Shown: piece by piece, positions 26,510 through 36,704 of the stretch
Position numbering within the stretch: position 1 is the stretch's first letter
Layout of the letters: each line of letters begins with the position of its first letter
Assembly: GCA_026967495.1 (NCBI GenBank)
Contig: CP114060.1
Span: 4,154,001 to 4,218,000 of the forward strand
DNA length: 64,000 nucleotides
Source of the DNA: Rouxiella badensis
Lineage (GTDB): Bacteria > Pseudomonadota > Gammaproteobacteria > Enterobacterales > Enterobacteriaceae
Direction: 5' to 3'
Notes under the pieces: generated by a model
What the model was told of the DNA's origin: nothing
The model's input: only the letters and a program-made list of their open reading frames with translations
The model's database searches: none
Position numbers and translations under genes: made by a program

Positions 26510-27136
26510 ATGAAAAAATTCCCTTTTAAAAATCACCAAGTTAAACGTTTCAGCACCAAGCCACATCGGGAAAGCACTTCGTTGAAAAAAGAGCGTAAAG
26601 TCCTGCTTTTCAACAAGCCATTCGACGTGCTGCCGCAGTTCACCGATGAGGCAGGTCGTACCACTTTGAAGGATTTCATCCCCGTGAGCGACGTGTATGC
26701 GGCGGGTCGTCTGGACAGAGACAGCGAAGGCCTGTTGGTGCTGACCAACGACGGTCAACTCCAGGCTGCGTTAACCCAGCCGGGAAAACGGACGGCCAAG
26801 GTCTATTACGCGCAGGTGGAAGGTGAGCCGGACGCCCTCTCTTTGAAAGCGTTTCGCAGCGGGCTGGAGCTTAAAGATGGTAAAACGCTGGCCGCAGGCA
26901 TTGAGCTTGTTCCCGAACCCGAGTGGCTATGGGCGCGTGTTCCGCCGATTCGTGAGCGTAAAAGCATTCCCACCAGCTGGCTCAAAATCACGCTATATGA
27001 GGGTCGAAACCGTCAGGTTCGTCGCATGACGGCAAACATCGGCTATCCTACATTACGACTTATCCGCTACAGCATGGGCGACCTGACGCTCGATAACCTG
27101 GCGCCGGGACAATGGAAGGAAATACCTTATGTTTAG
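26510..27136 (+). CDS. rluE: 23S rRNA pseudouridine(2457) synthase
   Basis: A 208-residue RsuA-family pseudouridine synthase acting on 23S rRNA U2457. The catalytic aspartate is in GRLDRDSEGLLVLTND. The C-terminal LYEGRNRQVRRM motif is typical. It lacks an S4 domain, as RluE does. It overlaps nudJ by 8 bp. Confidence 0.95.
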   Translation: MKKFPFKNHQVKRFSTKPHRESTSLKKERKVLLFNKPFDVLPQFTDEAGRTTLKDFIPVSDVYAAGRLDRDSEGLLVLTNDGQLQAALTQPGKRTAKVYYAQVEGEPDALSLKAFRSGLELKDGKTLAAGIELVPEPEWLWARVPPIRERKSIPTSWLKITLYEGRNRQVRRMTANIGYPTLRLIRYSMGDLTLDNLAPGQWKEIPYV

Positions 27137-27575
27137 ACCCAACGTCACCGTTGCTTGTGTTGTGCAGGCAGAGGGGCGGTTTTTGCTGGTTGAAGAAATC
27201 ATCAACAACAGGCTGACGCTGAACCAGCCCGCCGGACATCTCGAGGCCAATGAAACGCTGCTCACCGCCGTGCGCCGCGAGCTGTTCGAGGAGACCGGCA
27301 TTGACGCATCGCCGCAGTTTTTTCTCGGCCTGCATCAGTGGCAGGCGCCCGATGAGACGCCTTTTCTGCGTTTCACCTTCGTGATTGATTTAGCGGAAAT
27401 CGTGCCGACTTTCCCGCAGGATAGCGATATTTCTGGCTGCCGCTGGCTCACCGCCGACGAGATCTTCAACGCTAAAGAACTACGCTCACCGCTGGTTGCC
27501 GAGAGTATTCGCCTGTATCAGCAGCCCGCGCGCTACCCGCTGGCGCTGTTCGGCAATTACAACTTGCCCGACTAA
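27129..27575 (+). CDS. nudJ: Nudix phosphatase NudJ
   Basis: 148 residues (E. coli NudJ/YmfB 153). The Nudix box is GHLEANETLLTAVRRELFEE. In E. coli it hydrolyses thiamin pyrimidine pyrophosphates (HMP-PP) and some nucleotides. It is translationally coupled to rluE, with the same neighbours as in E. coli. Confidence 0.95.
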   Translation: MFRPNVTVACVVQAEGRFLLVEEIINNRLTLNQPAGHLEANETLLTAVRRELFEETGIDASPQFFLGLHQWQAPDETPFLRFTFVIDLAEIVPTFPQDSDISGCRWLTADEIFNAKELRSPLVAESIRLYQQPARYPLALFGNYNLPD

Positions 27576-27743
27576 CGTCCTATCTCCGTCTTGCGCACCA
27601 ATCACCGGTGCAGCAAGGCGGCCAACGTGATAAAATTCTGCCTGCTATTTTTTATGCCCCCGAACAAAACGTCGTTGGCACGCGGCCTTCATCCTCGTGT
27701 GGACGGCGTTTAACGGGTTATGACTCTATGTTTTGGAACTGCT

Positions 27744-28853
27744 ATGTCAGACAACAGCCAGAAAAAAGTGATCGTCGGAATGTCCGGCGGCGTCGACTCC
27801 TCGGTATCTGCCTACCTGCTGCAACAGCAGGGATATCAGGTCGAGGGACTCTTTATGAAGAATTGGGAAGAGGACGACGATGAAGAATATTGCTCCGCAG
27901 CCACCGATCTTGCCGATGCACAGGCGGTAAGTGACAAACTGGGTATCAAGCTGCACACCATCAATTTTGCGGCAGAGTATTGGGACAACGTGTTCGAACA
28001 TTTCCTGCAGGAATATAAGGCAGGACGCACGCCAAACCCGGATATTCTGTGTAACAAAGAGATTAAGTTCAAAGCGTTTCTCGAGTTCGCTGCCGAGGAC
28101 CTGGGCGCAGACTATATTGCCACCGGTCACTACGTCCGTCGTCACGACGTTGACGGTCAAAGCCAGCTGCTGCGCGGTCTGGACGGCAACAAGGACCAGA
28201 GCTACTTTCTTTATACGCTGGGCAGCCATCAGATTGCCAAAAGCCTGTTCCCGGTGGGTGAGCTTGAAAAGCCAGAGGTTCGTCGCATTGCCGAAGAGCA
28301 AGAGCTGGTCACGGCCAAGAAGAAAGATTCAACCGGTATCTGTTTTATCGGTGAGCGTAAATTCCGTGACTTCCTCGGCCGCTATCTGCCTGCTCAACCT
28401 GGCGTGATTAAAAGCGTCGAGGGTCAAGAGATGGGTAAACATCAGGGCCTGATGTACCACACGCTGGGTCAGCGTAAAGGCCTCGGGATTGGAGGACAAA
28501 AGGACGGCGGAGAAGATCCGTGGTACGTGGTCGATAAAGACGTCGCCAACAATATCCTTTATGTGGCACAGGGGCACGAGCACCCGCGTCTGATGTCGGT
28601 CGGCCTGATTGCCCAACAGCTTGACTGGGTCGATCGCCAGCCGATTACCGCGCCGTTTAACTGCGTGGTGAAAACCCGTTACCGTCAGGAAGATATTCTG
28701 TGCGTGGTGACACCTCTGGATGACAACCGCATCGAGGTTCGCTTCGAATCACCGGTGGCAGCCGTCACCCCGGGTCAGTCCGCCGTGTTCTATCAGGGCG
28801 AAGTCTGCCTTGGCGGCGGCGTGATTGAACAGCGTATTCCGCTGACGCAATAA
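27744..28853 (+). CDS. mnmA: tRNA-specific 2-thiouridylase MnmA
   Basis: The enzyme forms 2-thiouridine at wobble U34 of Lys, Glu and Gln tRNAs using sulphur relayed by TusE. ATG 27744 (MSDNSQKKVIVGMSGGVDSS) gives 369 residues (E. coli 368). The ATP-binding SGGVDSS is at 14-20. The catalytic cysteines lie in NPDILCNKEIKF (about C103) and STGICFIGER (about C200). The frame is intact. Confidence 0.97.
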   Translation: MSDNSQKKVIVGMSGGVDSSVSAYLLQQQGYQVEGLFMKNWEEDDDEEYCSAATDLADAQAVSDKLGIKLHTINFAAEYWDNVFEHFLQEYKAGRTPNPDILCNKEIKFKAFLEFAAEDLGADYIATGHYVRRHDVDGQSQLLRGLDGNKDQSYFLYTLGSHQIAKSLFPVGELEKPEVRRIAEEQELVTAKKKDSTGICFIGERKFRDFLGRYLPAQPGVIKSVEGQEMGKHQGLMYHTLGQRKGLGIGGQKDGGEDPWYVVDKDVANNILYVAQGHEHPRLMSVGLIAQQLDWVDRQPITAPFNCVVKTRYRQEDILCVVTPLDDNRIEVRFESPVAAVTPGQSAVFYQGEVCLGGGVIEQRIPLTQ

Positions 28854-28895
28854 GCCTTATCAAGTCTCGCAATACCCGATAACGGCAACCGAATG

Positions 28896-28933
28896 CACCC
28901 CCAGACGCTTACACCCGTAAGTGACTGGGGGTG
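28896..28933. repeat. Long palindrome downstream of mnmA
   Basis: Imperfect hairpin: CACCCCCAG pairs with CTGGGGGTG, continued by CGCTTAC/GTAAGTG around an ACCC loop. There is no T-run, so it is not a standard terminator. It could be a REP-like unit or an mRNA 3'-end stabiliser. Confidence 0.5.
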
Positions 28934-28977
28934 AACGAGAACTTTCAACGCCGTTGCAGCATGAAATCCTGAGGGGT

Positions 28978-29409
28978 TTAGCCCTGCCCGTTACTTAAAT
29001 CCAGACTCCCTGCAAAAGCATTTAATTCAATCGCCTTGTGGCGGATAAAATCGAGCTTGGCCTGCGCATCCACGATGCCCCAGACGGTTCCCTGCTGCTG
29101 GCGATAAAAATTGTCCAACGCGTTAAAATACGATTTCTGATAAGTCAGCCAGTCGCGCTGTGACTGGACGATAGCCTTTTTAACCGCCGCCGGTTGCCCC
29201 TTGAGCAGCGCCTGATACTGTACGTTAAGCTCTTTGTCCCAGTCGGTGTAGCCCTGTTGCAGACAGGCCTCTGAATCCAGCGTCGAGACCGCCTTTTTTG
29301 AACAGGCCTCAATTTTTTGATCGATAGCCTTTCCCGGCACCTCGGCATGGGCGGCCAAAGCGGTCAGCAAAACACTCGGACACAGTATAAGCAGCCATAA
29401 CTTCTTCAT
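28978..29409 (-). CDS. Exported DUF1311 / LprI-N domain protein
   Basis: 143 residues. A signal peptide (1-22, ending AAHA) is followed by a domain with paired cysteines (EACSKKAV...SEACLQQGY) and QRDWLTYQKSY, typical of the DUF1311/lysozyme-inhibitor LprI N-terminal family, similar in type to E. coli YecT. It is periplasmic. It lies inverted between mnmA and hflD, which are adjacent in E. coli, so it is an insertion. A lysozyme-inhibitor role is possible but not shown. Confidence 0.72.
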   Translation of the reverse strand: MKKLWLLILCPSVLLTALAAHAEVPGKAIDQKIEACSKKAVSTLDSEACLQQGYTDWDKELNVQYQALLKGQPAAVKKAIVQSQRDWLTYQKSYFNALDNFYRQQQGTVWGIVDAQAKLDFIRHKAIELNAFAGSLDLSNGQG

Positions 29410-29656
29410 CTTTTATTCCTTTTTTATGAAAACGTAAAAGCAGGTTCTGCACGTATTCCGTGGGCAGACTGGCGTTTCGCCTCCTGATTAGCGCCTAGTT
29501 TAGGCTATCTCGCCCATTTTATCGGGCTAAGACTCGCATTCCCTGCTTTTCGGCGCTGTGTTTAGCCTGCGTTTTATGGCATGATCTGTCGCCATTAGTT
29601 TGGCGTACGCAAAAGTCACAGAATCTTGCCGTCGAATAACGCTTACAGGAGTAACC

Positions 29657-30285
29657 GTGGCCAAAAATTATTATGACATTACGCTCGCCTTGGCCGGAAT
29701 GTGCCAGTCTGCGCGTCTCGTTCAACAATTGGCCCACGAAGGCAGCTGCGCGAAAGAAGAGATGATGGTCTCCCTGCGCAGCCTGCTCGAAATGAACCCG
29801 GCGTCAACGCTCGCGGTATACGGAAATAACGAAGCCAACCTGAAAATGGGAACTCGAAACCCTGCTCGGCGTGCTGAATGCAAATCGTCAGGGGCTGGGT
29901 GCCGAGTTGACCCGCTATACTCTAAGTCTGATGGTGCTCGAACGTAAGCTGCACGCCAAAAAGTCCTCGATGGAACAACTCGGGCAGCGTATCGACCAGC
30001 TCGATCGTCAGCTGGCGCATTTCGAGCTCGAGTCAGATCAGGTAATGAGTCTCACTGGCCTCGATTTACGTCGATATCGTCAGCCCTGCGGGGCCAAGAA
30101 TTCAGGTTGTCGGCTCACCGGCAATTTTGCAGAACACACAGATTCAGGCTAAAGTCCGTGCCTTGCTTCTCGCGGGTATCCGCGCAGCAGTACTTTGGCA
30201 GCAAGTAGGCGGTGGCCGTCTGCAGCTAATGTTTTCTCGTAACCGATTGTTCGAACAAGCGAAAACCATTCTCGCTCGTTGCTGA
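29657..30285 (+). CDS. hflD: High-frequency lysogenisation protein HflD (two frame breaks)
   Basis: A peripheral inner-membrane protein that in E. coli binds lambda CII and influences lysogeny; its cellular role is unclear. GTG 29657 starts MAKNYYDITLALAGMCQSAR. Two extra bases break the frame: near 29851 (GGGAACTC) and at 30050 (GAGTCTC for GAGCTC). Removing both gives 208 residues (E. coli 213) with GLGAELTRYTLSLMVLERKL and LLAGIRAAVLWQQVGGGRLQ continuous. It lies between mnmA and purB. Confidence 0.9.
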
Positions 30286-30358
30286 AAATCAGATTTGCCA
30301 CACCTGTATCACGTAGGTGTGAAATTTTACTGTTAATAAGATCCTGGAGTTGCTACCG

Positions 30359-31729
30359 ATGGAATTATCCTCACTGACAGCCGTTTCCCCCGTTGATGGA
30401 CGCTACGGTGATAAAGTCAGCGCGCTGCGCACAATTTTCAGCGAGTTTGGTCTGCTGAAGTTTCGCGTGCAGGTTGAAGTACGTTGGCTGCAAAAACTGG
30501 CCACCTGTGCAGAAATCAAAGAAGTTCCCGCTTTTGATGCCGACGCAAACGCTTTCCTTGACCAGTTAGTGGCTAATTTCGATGAAAATGATGCGCAACG
30601 TATCAAAGACATCGAAAAAACCACCAACCACGACGTCAAGGCCGTGGAATATTTCCTGAAAGAAAAAGTAGCAGCGATCCCGGCTCTGCACGCTGTGTCT
30701 GAGTTCATTCACTTTGCCTGTACTTCTGAAGACATCAACAACTTGTCTCACGCGCTGATGCTGCAAACCGCACGTCAGGACGTGGTGCTGCCTTACTGGT
30801 TGAAAATTGTTGATTCTATCAAGGCACTGGCTCTGCAATATCGCGACATTCCACTGCTGTCCCGCACCCACGGCCAGCCTGCGACCCCGTCTACCATCGG
30901 TAAAGAGCTGGCCAACGTCGCCTACCGTATGGACCGTCAGGTCAAGCAGCTACAGCAGGTCGAAATTCTGGGCAAAATCAACGGTGCCGTCGGCAACTAC
31001 AATGCCCACATCGTGGCTTACCCAGAGGTTGACTGGCACCAGTTCAGCGAAGAGTTCGTCACCTCACTGGGCATTACCTGGAATCCGTACACCACGCAGA
31101 TCGAACCCCATGACTACATCGCCGAGTTGTTCGACTGCATCGCGCGCTTTAACACCATCCTGATCGACTTCGATCGTGATATCTGGGGTTACATCGCGCT
31201 AAACCACTTCAAGCAAAAAACCATTGCCGGTGAGATTGGTTCTTCAACCATGCCGCACAAGGTTAACCCAATCGACTTCGAAAACTCCGAAGGCAACCTG
31301 GGCCTGGCGAACGCCGTTCTGGGCCACCTGGCGAGCAAACTGCCGGTTTCTCGCTGGCAGCGTGACCTGACCGACTCTACCGTGCTGCGTAACCTTGGCG
31401 TGGGCATCGGCTATGCGCTGATAGCCTATCAGGCAACCATGAAAGGTATCAGCAAGCTGGAAGTGAACGAAGCAAATCTGGTCGGTGAACTGGACCGCAA
31501 CTGGGAAGTATTGGCTGAGCCTATTCAGACCGTGATGCGCCGCTACGGCATCGAAAAGCCCTACGAGAAGCTGAAAGAGCTGACCCGTGGCAAACGCGTT
31601 GACGCTGAAGGCATGAAAGTCTTCATCGATAGCCTCGAGCTGCCGGAAGAAGAAAAAGTTCGCCTAAAAGCGATGACGCCAGCCAACTACATCGGCCGCG
31701 CCACCACCATGGTCGACGAACTTAAATAA
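30359..31729 (+). CDS. purB: Adenylosuccinate lyase
   Basis: 456 residues, the E. coli length, starting MELSSLTAVSPVDGRYGDK at ATG 30359 with GGAG upstream. It catalyses two beta-eliminations in purine synthesis (SAICAR to AICAR, adenylosuccinate to AMP). The fumarase/ASL superfamily signature GSSTMPHKVNPIDFEN is present, along with the catalytic His segment SRTHGQPATPS. The frame is intact. A terminator follows. Confidence 0.98.
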   Translation: MELSSLTAVSPVDGRYGDKVSALRTIFSEFGLLKFRVQVEVRWLQKLATCAEIKEVPAFDADANAFLDQLVANFDENDAQRIKDIEKTTNHDVKAVEYFLKEKVAAIPALHAVSEFIHFACTSEDINNLSHALMLQTARQDVVLPYWLKIVDSIKALALQYRDIPLLSRTHGQPATPSTIGKELANVAYRMDRQVKQLQQVEILGKINGAVGNYNAHIVAYPEVDWHQFSEEFVTSLGITWNPYTTQIEPHDYIAELFDCIARFNTILIDFDRDIWGYIALNHFKQKTIAGEIGSSTMPHKVNPIDFENSEGNLGLANAVLGHLASKLPVSRWQRDLTDSTVLRNLGVGIGYALIAYQATMKGISKLEVNEANLVGELDRNWEVLAEPIQTVMRRYGIEKPYEKLKELTRGKRVDAEGMKVFIDSLELPEEEKVRLKAMTPANYIGRATTMVDELK

Positions 31730-31750
31730 TCGTTTAAACCATTACGTTCA

Positions 31751-31787
31751 ACGGGGAGAAAACGCAGGTTTTCTCCCCGTTTTTTTA
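31751..31787 (+). terminator. Terminator of purB
   Basis: A strong ACGGGGAGAAAA/TTTTCTCCCCGT hairpin is followed by seven T. Confidence 0.9.
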
Positions 31788-31844
31788 TTATCCTGTTGAA
31801 TTACTTCCCTTCAGAAAAAATAACTCAGCGTGCCTTTCTTTTCT

Positions 31845-31876
31845 CGTTTATATTTCGTTTATATTTTAAATCTTAT
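31845..31876 (+). promoter_or_regulatory. PhoP box and promoter of phoPQ
   Basis: Perfect direct repeat CGTTTA (31845-31850), N5, CGTTTA (31856-31861), the PhoP-box architecture. A -10-like TCTTAT follows at 31871-31876. It indicates positive autoregulation of phoPQ as in E. coli and Salmonella. Confidence 0.78.
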
Positions 31877-31938
31877 GGTTGATATCAGGTTTATCTTGTA
31901 GCGATGATAATGAGCCCTTGCCGAAAACGGAGAACGTT

Positions 31939-32613
31939 ATGCGAATTTTAGTCGTTGAAGATAATGCGCTTTTGCGCCATCACCTTTCTGTGCAGCTGCG
32001 CGAAATGGGCAATCAAGTCGATTCTGCGGAAGACGCCAAGGAAGCCGACTATTTTCTGCAAGAGCACGCCCCTGATATCGCGATCGTCGACCTGGGTTTA
32101 CCGGGTGAAGACGGCCTGAGCATGATCCAACGCTGGCGTAACCACCAGGTCAAACTGCCGATTTTGGTACTGACCGCACGTGAAAGCTGGCAGGACAAGG
32201 TTGCCGTGCTGGAAGCCGGTGCTGACGACTACGTGACCAAACCTTTCCACCTCGAAGAAGTGATTGCGCGCATGCAGGCGTTGATGCGCCGCAACAGCGG
32301 GCTAGCCTCACAGGTTATCGCCCTGCCGCCGTTCGTCATTGACCTCTCACGCCGCGAATTGACGGTCAATGAACAGCCGGTAAAACTCACGGCCTTCGAA
32401 TACACCATTATCGAGACGCTTATCCGCAACGCCGGAAAAGTGGTGAGCAAAGACAGCCTGATGCTACAGCTGTACCCTGACGCCGAACTGCGCGAGAGCC
32501 ACACGGTTGACGTGTTGATGGGCCGTCTGCGCAAAAAATTGCAGGTTGAACATCCGGCTGAGGTCATTACTACCGTGCGAGGTCAGGGTTATCGCTTTGA
32601 TATCCGAGGCTAA
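31939..32613 (+). CDS. phoP: Two-component response regulator PhoP
   Basis: A 224-residue OmpR-family regulator; ATG 31939 chosen to match E. coli PhoP (MRVLVVEDNALL). The receiver domain has phospho-acceptor D51 (VDLGLPG), acidic pair E7-D8, T in LTARES and K in VTKPFH. The C-terminal winged helix has LRESHTVDVLMGRLRKK. It responds to low Mg2+, acid and antimicrobial peptides through PhoQ. It is preceded by a PhoP box and lies 5 bp from phoQ. Confidence 0.98.
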   Translation: MRILVVEDNALLRHHLSVQLREMGNQVDSAEDAKEADYFLQEHAPDIAIVDLGLPGEDGLSMIQRWRNHQVKLPILVLTARESWQDKVAVLEAGADDYVTKPFHLEEVIARMQALMRRNSGLASQVIALPPFVIDLSRRELTVNEQPVKLTAFEYTIIETLIRNAGKVVSKDSLMLQLYPDAELRESHTVDVLMGRLRKKLQVEHPAEVITTVRGQGYRFDIRG

Positions 32614-32618
32614 AGCCG

Positions 32619-34072
32619 ATGATAACCAAAAGCAAAAATCCGTTTTCGCTTCGCGCCCGCTACATGATGGCTACCGCCGCCGTGGTGCTGGCGCTGTCGC
32701 TCGCCTACGGATTAGTGGCCGTCGTCGGCTACATGGTGAGCTTCGACAAGACCGCCTATCGGCTACTGCGCGGCGAGAGTAACCTGTTCTTCAGCCTCGC
32801 GCAGTGGCATGACGACAAGTTGACCATCAATGTTCCCCCCGATCTCGATCTCAATTTCCCCACGCTGGTATTCATTTACGACAGTAACGGGAAACTGCTC
32901 TGGAACCAGCGACGCGTACCCGATCTGGAATCACAAATCAGCAAGTCATGGCTGAATAAACCCGGCTTTTATGACCTCGACACCGACACGCAAACCTCCA
33001 GCGAAGTCGTGGGTAACAACCCCAAAGCGCAAGACCAGTTGAAGAATTACGACGGGACTAACGCCACCGCAATGACGCACTCGGTGGCGGTAAATAACTA
33101 TGCCGCAACCTCACGCCTGCCCGCGCTGAATATCGTGGTCATCGACAGTATTCCGCAGGAGTTGCAGCATTCCGATTTAGTGTGGGAGTGGTTCAGCTAT
33201 GTGCTGCTCGCAAACCTGCTTCTGGTGGTGCCCTTACTCTGGCTGGTAGCCTACTGGAGCCTGCGGCCGATCAAGGCATTAATCGGCCAGGTGGCAGAGC
33301 TTGAAACCAAAGAGCGCGACCTGCTCGACGAGCAAACTCCCTCCGAGCTGCGCGGACTGGTGCGCAATCTCAATATTCTGCTCAGCAGCGAACGCGGCCG
33401 CTATGACCGCTATCGCACAACGCTCGCCGACCTGACGCACAGCCTCAAAACACCGCTGGCGGTGCTGCAAACCACGCTGCGCTCGCTGCGCAACGGCAAG
33501 GAGATGAGCATAGAGAAGGCCGAACCGATAATGCTTGAGCAGATAAGTCGTATCTCGCAGCAGATTGGCTATTACCTGCATCGCGCAACGCTACGCTCTG
33601 AACACCTGATTCTGGTCCGCGAAATCCACTCAGTCCCGGCGCTGCTCGACAGCCTTTGCTCGGCGCTCAATAAGGTTTATCAGCGCAAGGGGTGGTATTG
33701 ACGCTCGATATCTCGCCTGAAATCACTTTCATCGGTGAAAAGAACGACTTTATGGAGGTGCTGGGCAATGTCATCGACAACGCCTGCAAATACTGTCTGG
33801 AGTTCGTCGAAATCAGCGCGGTGCACACCGAAAACGAATTAGTGATTCTGGTGGAAGACGACGGTCCTGGCATTGCTGAAAACCAGCGTGAGCTTATCTT
33901 CAAGCGCGGCCAACGGGCAGATACGCTGCGTCCGGGGCAAGGTCTCGGCCTGTCGCTGGCGAGCGAAATCATTGAACAGTACGACGGTAAGATCCTTATC
34001 GGTGACAGCGAATTAGGCGGCGCGAGCATGCGCATCTGCTTCGGTCAGCAGTACGACAGCGATCAATCCTGA
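32619..34072 (+). CDS. phoQ: Sensor histidine kinase PhoQ (frameshifted)
   Basis: Inner-membrane sensor of Mg2+, pH and cationic peptides. TM1 (about 18-38), a periplasmic PAS-like sensor domain with acidic patch, TM2 (about 192-212), HAMP, the phospho-acceptor H274 in DLTHSLKTPL, then the ATPase domain with NVIDNACKYC, EDDGPGI and GQGLGLSLA. One G is missing from the run at 33689-33692, ending the first frame after QRKGWY; restored, it reads into VVLTLDISPEITF. The corrected length is about 484 (E. coli 486). Its inhibitor MgrB is encoded 11 kb upstream. Confidence 0.93.
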
Positions 34073-34196
34073 GTTTTTTGCCGGTGTGGGTGTGATTCAC
34101 ATGTCAGAGTTTAAATTTGCCGATGATTGCCTGCGCCAGCGCACTGATGTTCCGTTATAATCCATGTCAGACTTTAGCAATCCGCGGAACAAACAC

Positions 34197-35317
34197 ATGG
34201 ATTATCAACTTGATTTAGACTGGGACGATTTTCTCGCCAACTACTGGCAAAAGCGTCCGGTCCTGCTTAAACGTGGTTTCAAAAACTTTATCGACCCGAT
34301 TTCCCCGGATGAACTGGCGGGTCTGGCGATGGAAAACGAAGTTGACAGCCGCCTGGTCAGCCATGACAAAGGGCGCTGGCAGGTTAGCCACGGCCCGTTC
34401 GAAAGCTATGACCACCTTGGCGAGAATAACTGGTCCATTTTGGTTCAGGCCGTCGACCACTGGCATGAACCTTCCTCACACCTGATGCGCCCTTTCCGCC
34501 AGATCCCAGATTGGCGCATGGACGACCTGATGATTTCCTTCTCTGTTCCCGGCGGCGGCGTTGGCCCGCACCTCGACCAGTATGACGTCTTCATCATTCA
34601 GGGCACCGGCCGTCGCCGCTGGCGCGTTGGGGAAAAATCCCGATGAAACAGCACACGCCGCACCCTGATCTTCTTCAGGTTGAACCGTTTGACGCCATCA
34701 TCGACGAAGAGATGGAACCGGGCGATATCATCTATATCCCGCCTGGATTCCCGCATGAAGGTTACTCGCTTGAGAATGCCCTCAACTACTCCGTTGGCTT
34801 CCGTGCACCTAACTCACGCGAAATGATCAGCAGTTTCGCCGACTACGCGCTGTCTCGCGAGCTGGGCAGCAAACGTTATAGCGATCCAACGCTGGTGAAA
34901 CGCGATCATCCTGCCGAGATCCAGCAGCACGAGCTTGACGGCCTGCGCAACATGATGCTGGATCTGGTGAACAATCAGGAGCATTTCAACAGCTGGTTTG
35001 GGGAGTTCATCTCTCAGTCACGCCACGAGCTTGACGTTGCGCCACCGGAGCCGCCTTATCAGCCGGGTGAAGTGTACGAGCTGCTGGAGTCGGGTGAGAC
35101 GCTGCAACGCCTGGGTGGGCTTCGCGTTCTGCACGTTGGCGATCGTTGCTACGTGAACGGTGAGGCGATTGTGACCGAACAGACCGCCGCTGCGGATGCG
35201 TTGAGCCGTAACCTGACCGTCACTCATGCCATGCTGGGCGACGCGCTCGAGGATCCTTCTTTCCTCGCAGCACTTTGCGCATTAGTGAACAACGGCTACT
35301 GGTATTTCAACGACTAA
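34197..35317 (+). CDS. roxA: Ribosomal protein uL16 3-hydroxylase RoxA/YcfD (frameshifted)
   Basis: A JmjC-type Fe(II)/2-oxoglutarate oxygenase that hydroxylates an arginine of ribosomal protein L16. ATG 34197 gives MDYQLDLDWDDFL. The HxD metal motif is H125/D127 in GPHLDQYD, and the third histidine is in PPGFPHEGYS. One A is missing from the run 34633-34637; restored, RWRVGEKIPMKQH is continuous, giving about 373 residues (E. coli 373). The C-terminal winged-helix dimerisation region is intact. It lies between phoQ and pepT as in E. coli. Confidence 0.92.
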
Positions 35318-35364
35318 GCCTTAAACGGTCCCCTTCTTCGCTCATGGACGAGGGGATCGAACCG

Positions 35365-36604
35365 CTATCTTTTCTTAGCCGCATTCTCTGCGGTCAGCGC
35401 TACAATCCGCATAATCACCGATACCGCACTCTCCATCCCTTCCAGGGTAATAAACTCGTGCTTGCCGTGGAAGTTATAGCCACCGGTAAAAATATTCGGG
35501 CAAGGCAGTCCGCGAAATGAGAGCTGTGCGCCGTCTGTGCCGCCGCGAATCGGTTTGACCGTCGGCTGAATATTGCAGTCTTTCATCGCCTGCTGAGCAC
35601 ATTCGATCACATGCGGATGCTTCATCACCTGCTCTCGCATGTTGTAATAGTGATCGTCGAGGGTGACATCGATATAGCAGTCGCGGTGCAGCCCTTCCCC
35701 TACCCACTGCGCCACCTCTATGATTTTATGCTTGCGGGCTTCAAACCGAATTCGGTCAAAATCACGCACAATGTAGTGCATTTCGGCGCGTTCTACCGTG
35801 CCCTTGATGCTGACCAGATGATAAAAACCGTCATAACCCTGCGTCTGCTCGGGCGTTTCTGAAGCCGGTAGCGCCTGATGGAAACGCGTCGCCAATGACA
35901 ATGCGTTGACCATCACGCCTTTTGCGCTGCCGGGGTGCACGTTGTTACCCACAATTTTGATTGTCGCCGACGCGGCATTAAAGTTCTCATATTCAAGCTC
36001 ACCTACCCCGCCGCCATCGACGGTGTAGGCCCACTCAGCGGCAAACTGCTCGACGTCAAAATTCTGCACGCCTTTGCCAATCTCTTCATCAGGCGTAAAG
36101 GCGAAGCGCACATCACCGTGAGGAATATCGCCATTTTTGAGCCGCACCATCGCGGTGACTATCTCGGCGATCCCAGCCTTGTTATCGGCACCGAGCAGGG
36201 TTTTACCGTCGGTGGTAATGAGGGTCTGCCCAAGCAGTTGATGCAACACCGGGAACATCACCGGAGAGAGTATCTCTTCGCCCTGTCCCAGCGCGATATC
36301 ACCGCCGCGATAGTTTTCGACAACCTGCGGGTTGACGTTTTTGCCGCTGAAATCAGGCGCTGTATCAAGGTGAGAGATAAAGCCAATGGTGGGTACTGGC
36401 CAACTGACGTTAGCAGGCAGCGTAGCGGTCAGGCAGCCTTTAGGTACTCAATACCACGCGGTCAAAGCCGAGCGAAATGAGTTCGTCGCGCAGTGAGAGA
36501 GCCAGTTTGACCTGTCCTTCACTGCTCGGGGTGGATTTTGCGTTGGCTTTTGATTGGGTATCAAAAGAGACATAGTGGAAGAAACGGTCAAGCAAGTTAT
36601 CCAT
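35365..36604 (-). CDS. pepT: Peptidase T (frameshifted)
   Basis: A tripeptide aminopeptidase of the M20B family, dizinc, cytoplasmic. ATG 36604 (MDNLLDRFFHYVSFDTQSKA) gives 412 residues after removing one extra base at 36442. Metal and catalytic residues sit in GFISHLDTAPD, GADNKAGIAE, TPDEEIGKG and YTVDGGGVGE. E. coli PepT has 408 residues. The extra base turns VVLST into a stop and lies in an AGGTACTC context. In E. coli potABCD separates pepT from cobB; those genes are absent here. Confidence 0.92.
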
Positions 36605-36704
36605 ATTCAGGCATCCTCTGGCGACAGAGTTTCATTATGCGCAGCCTGAATATCTCAAATATTGCGTCAGGTCATTTTTAGTACGTTTACAGCCTGGTGG
36701 GAAA

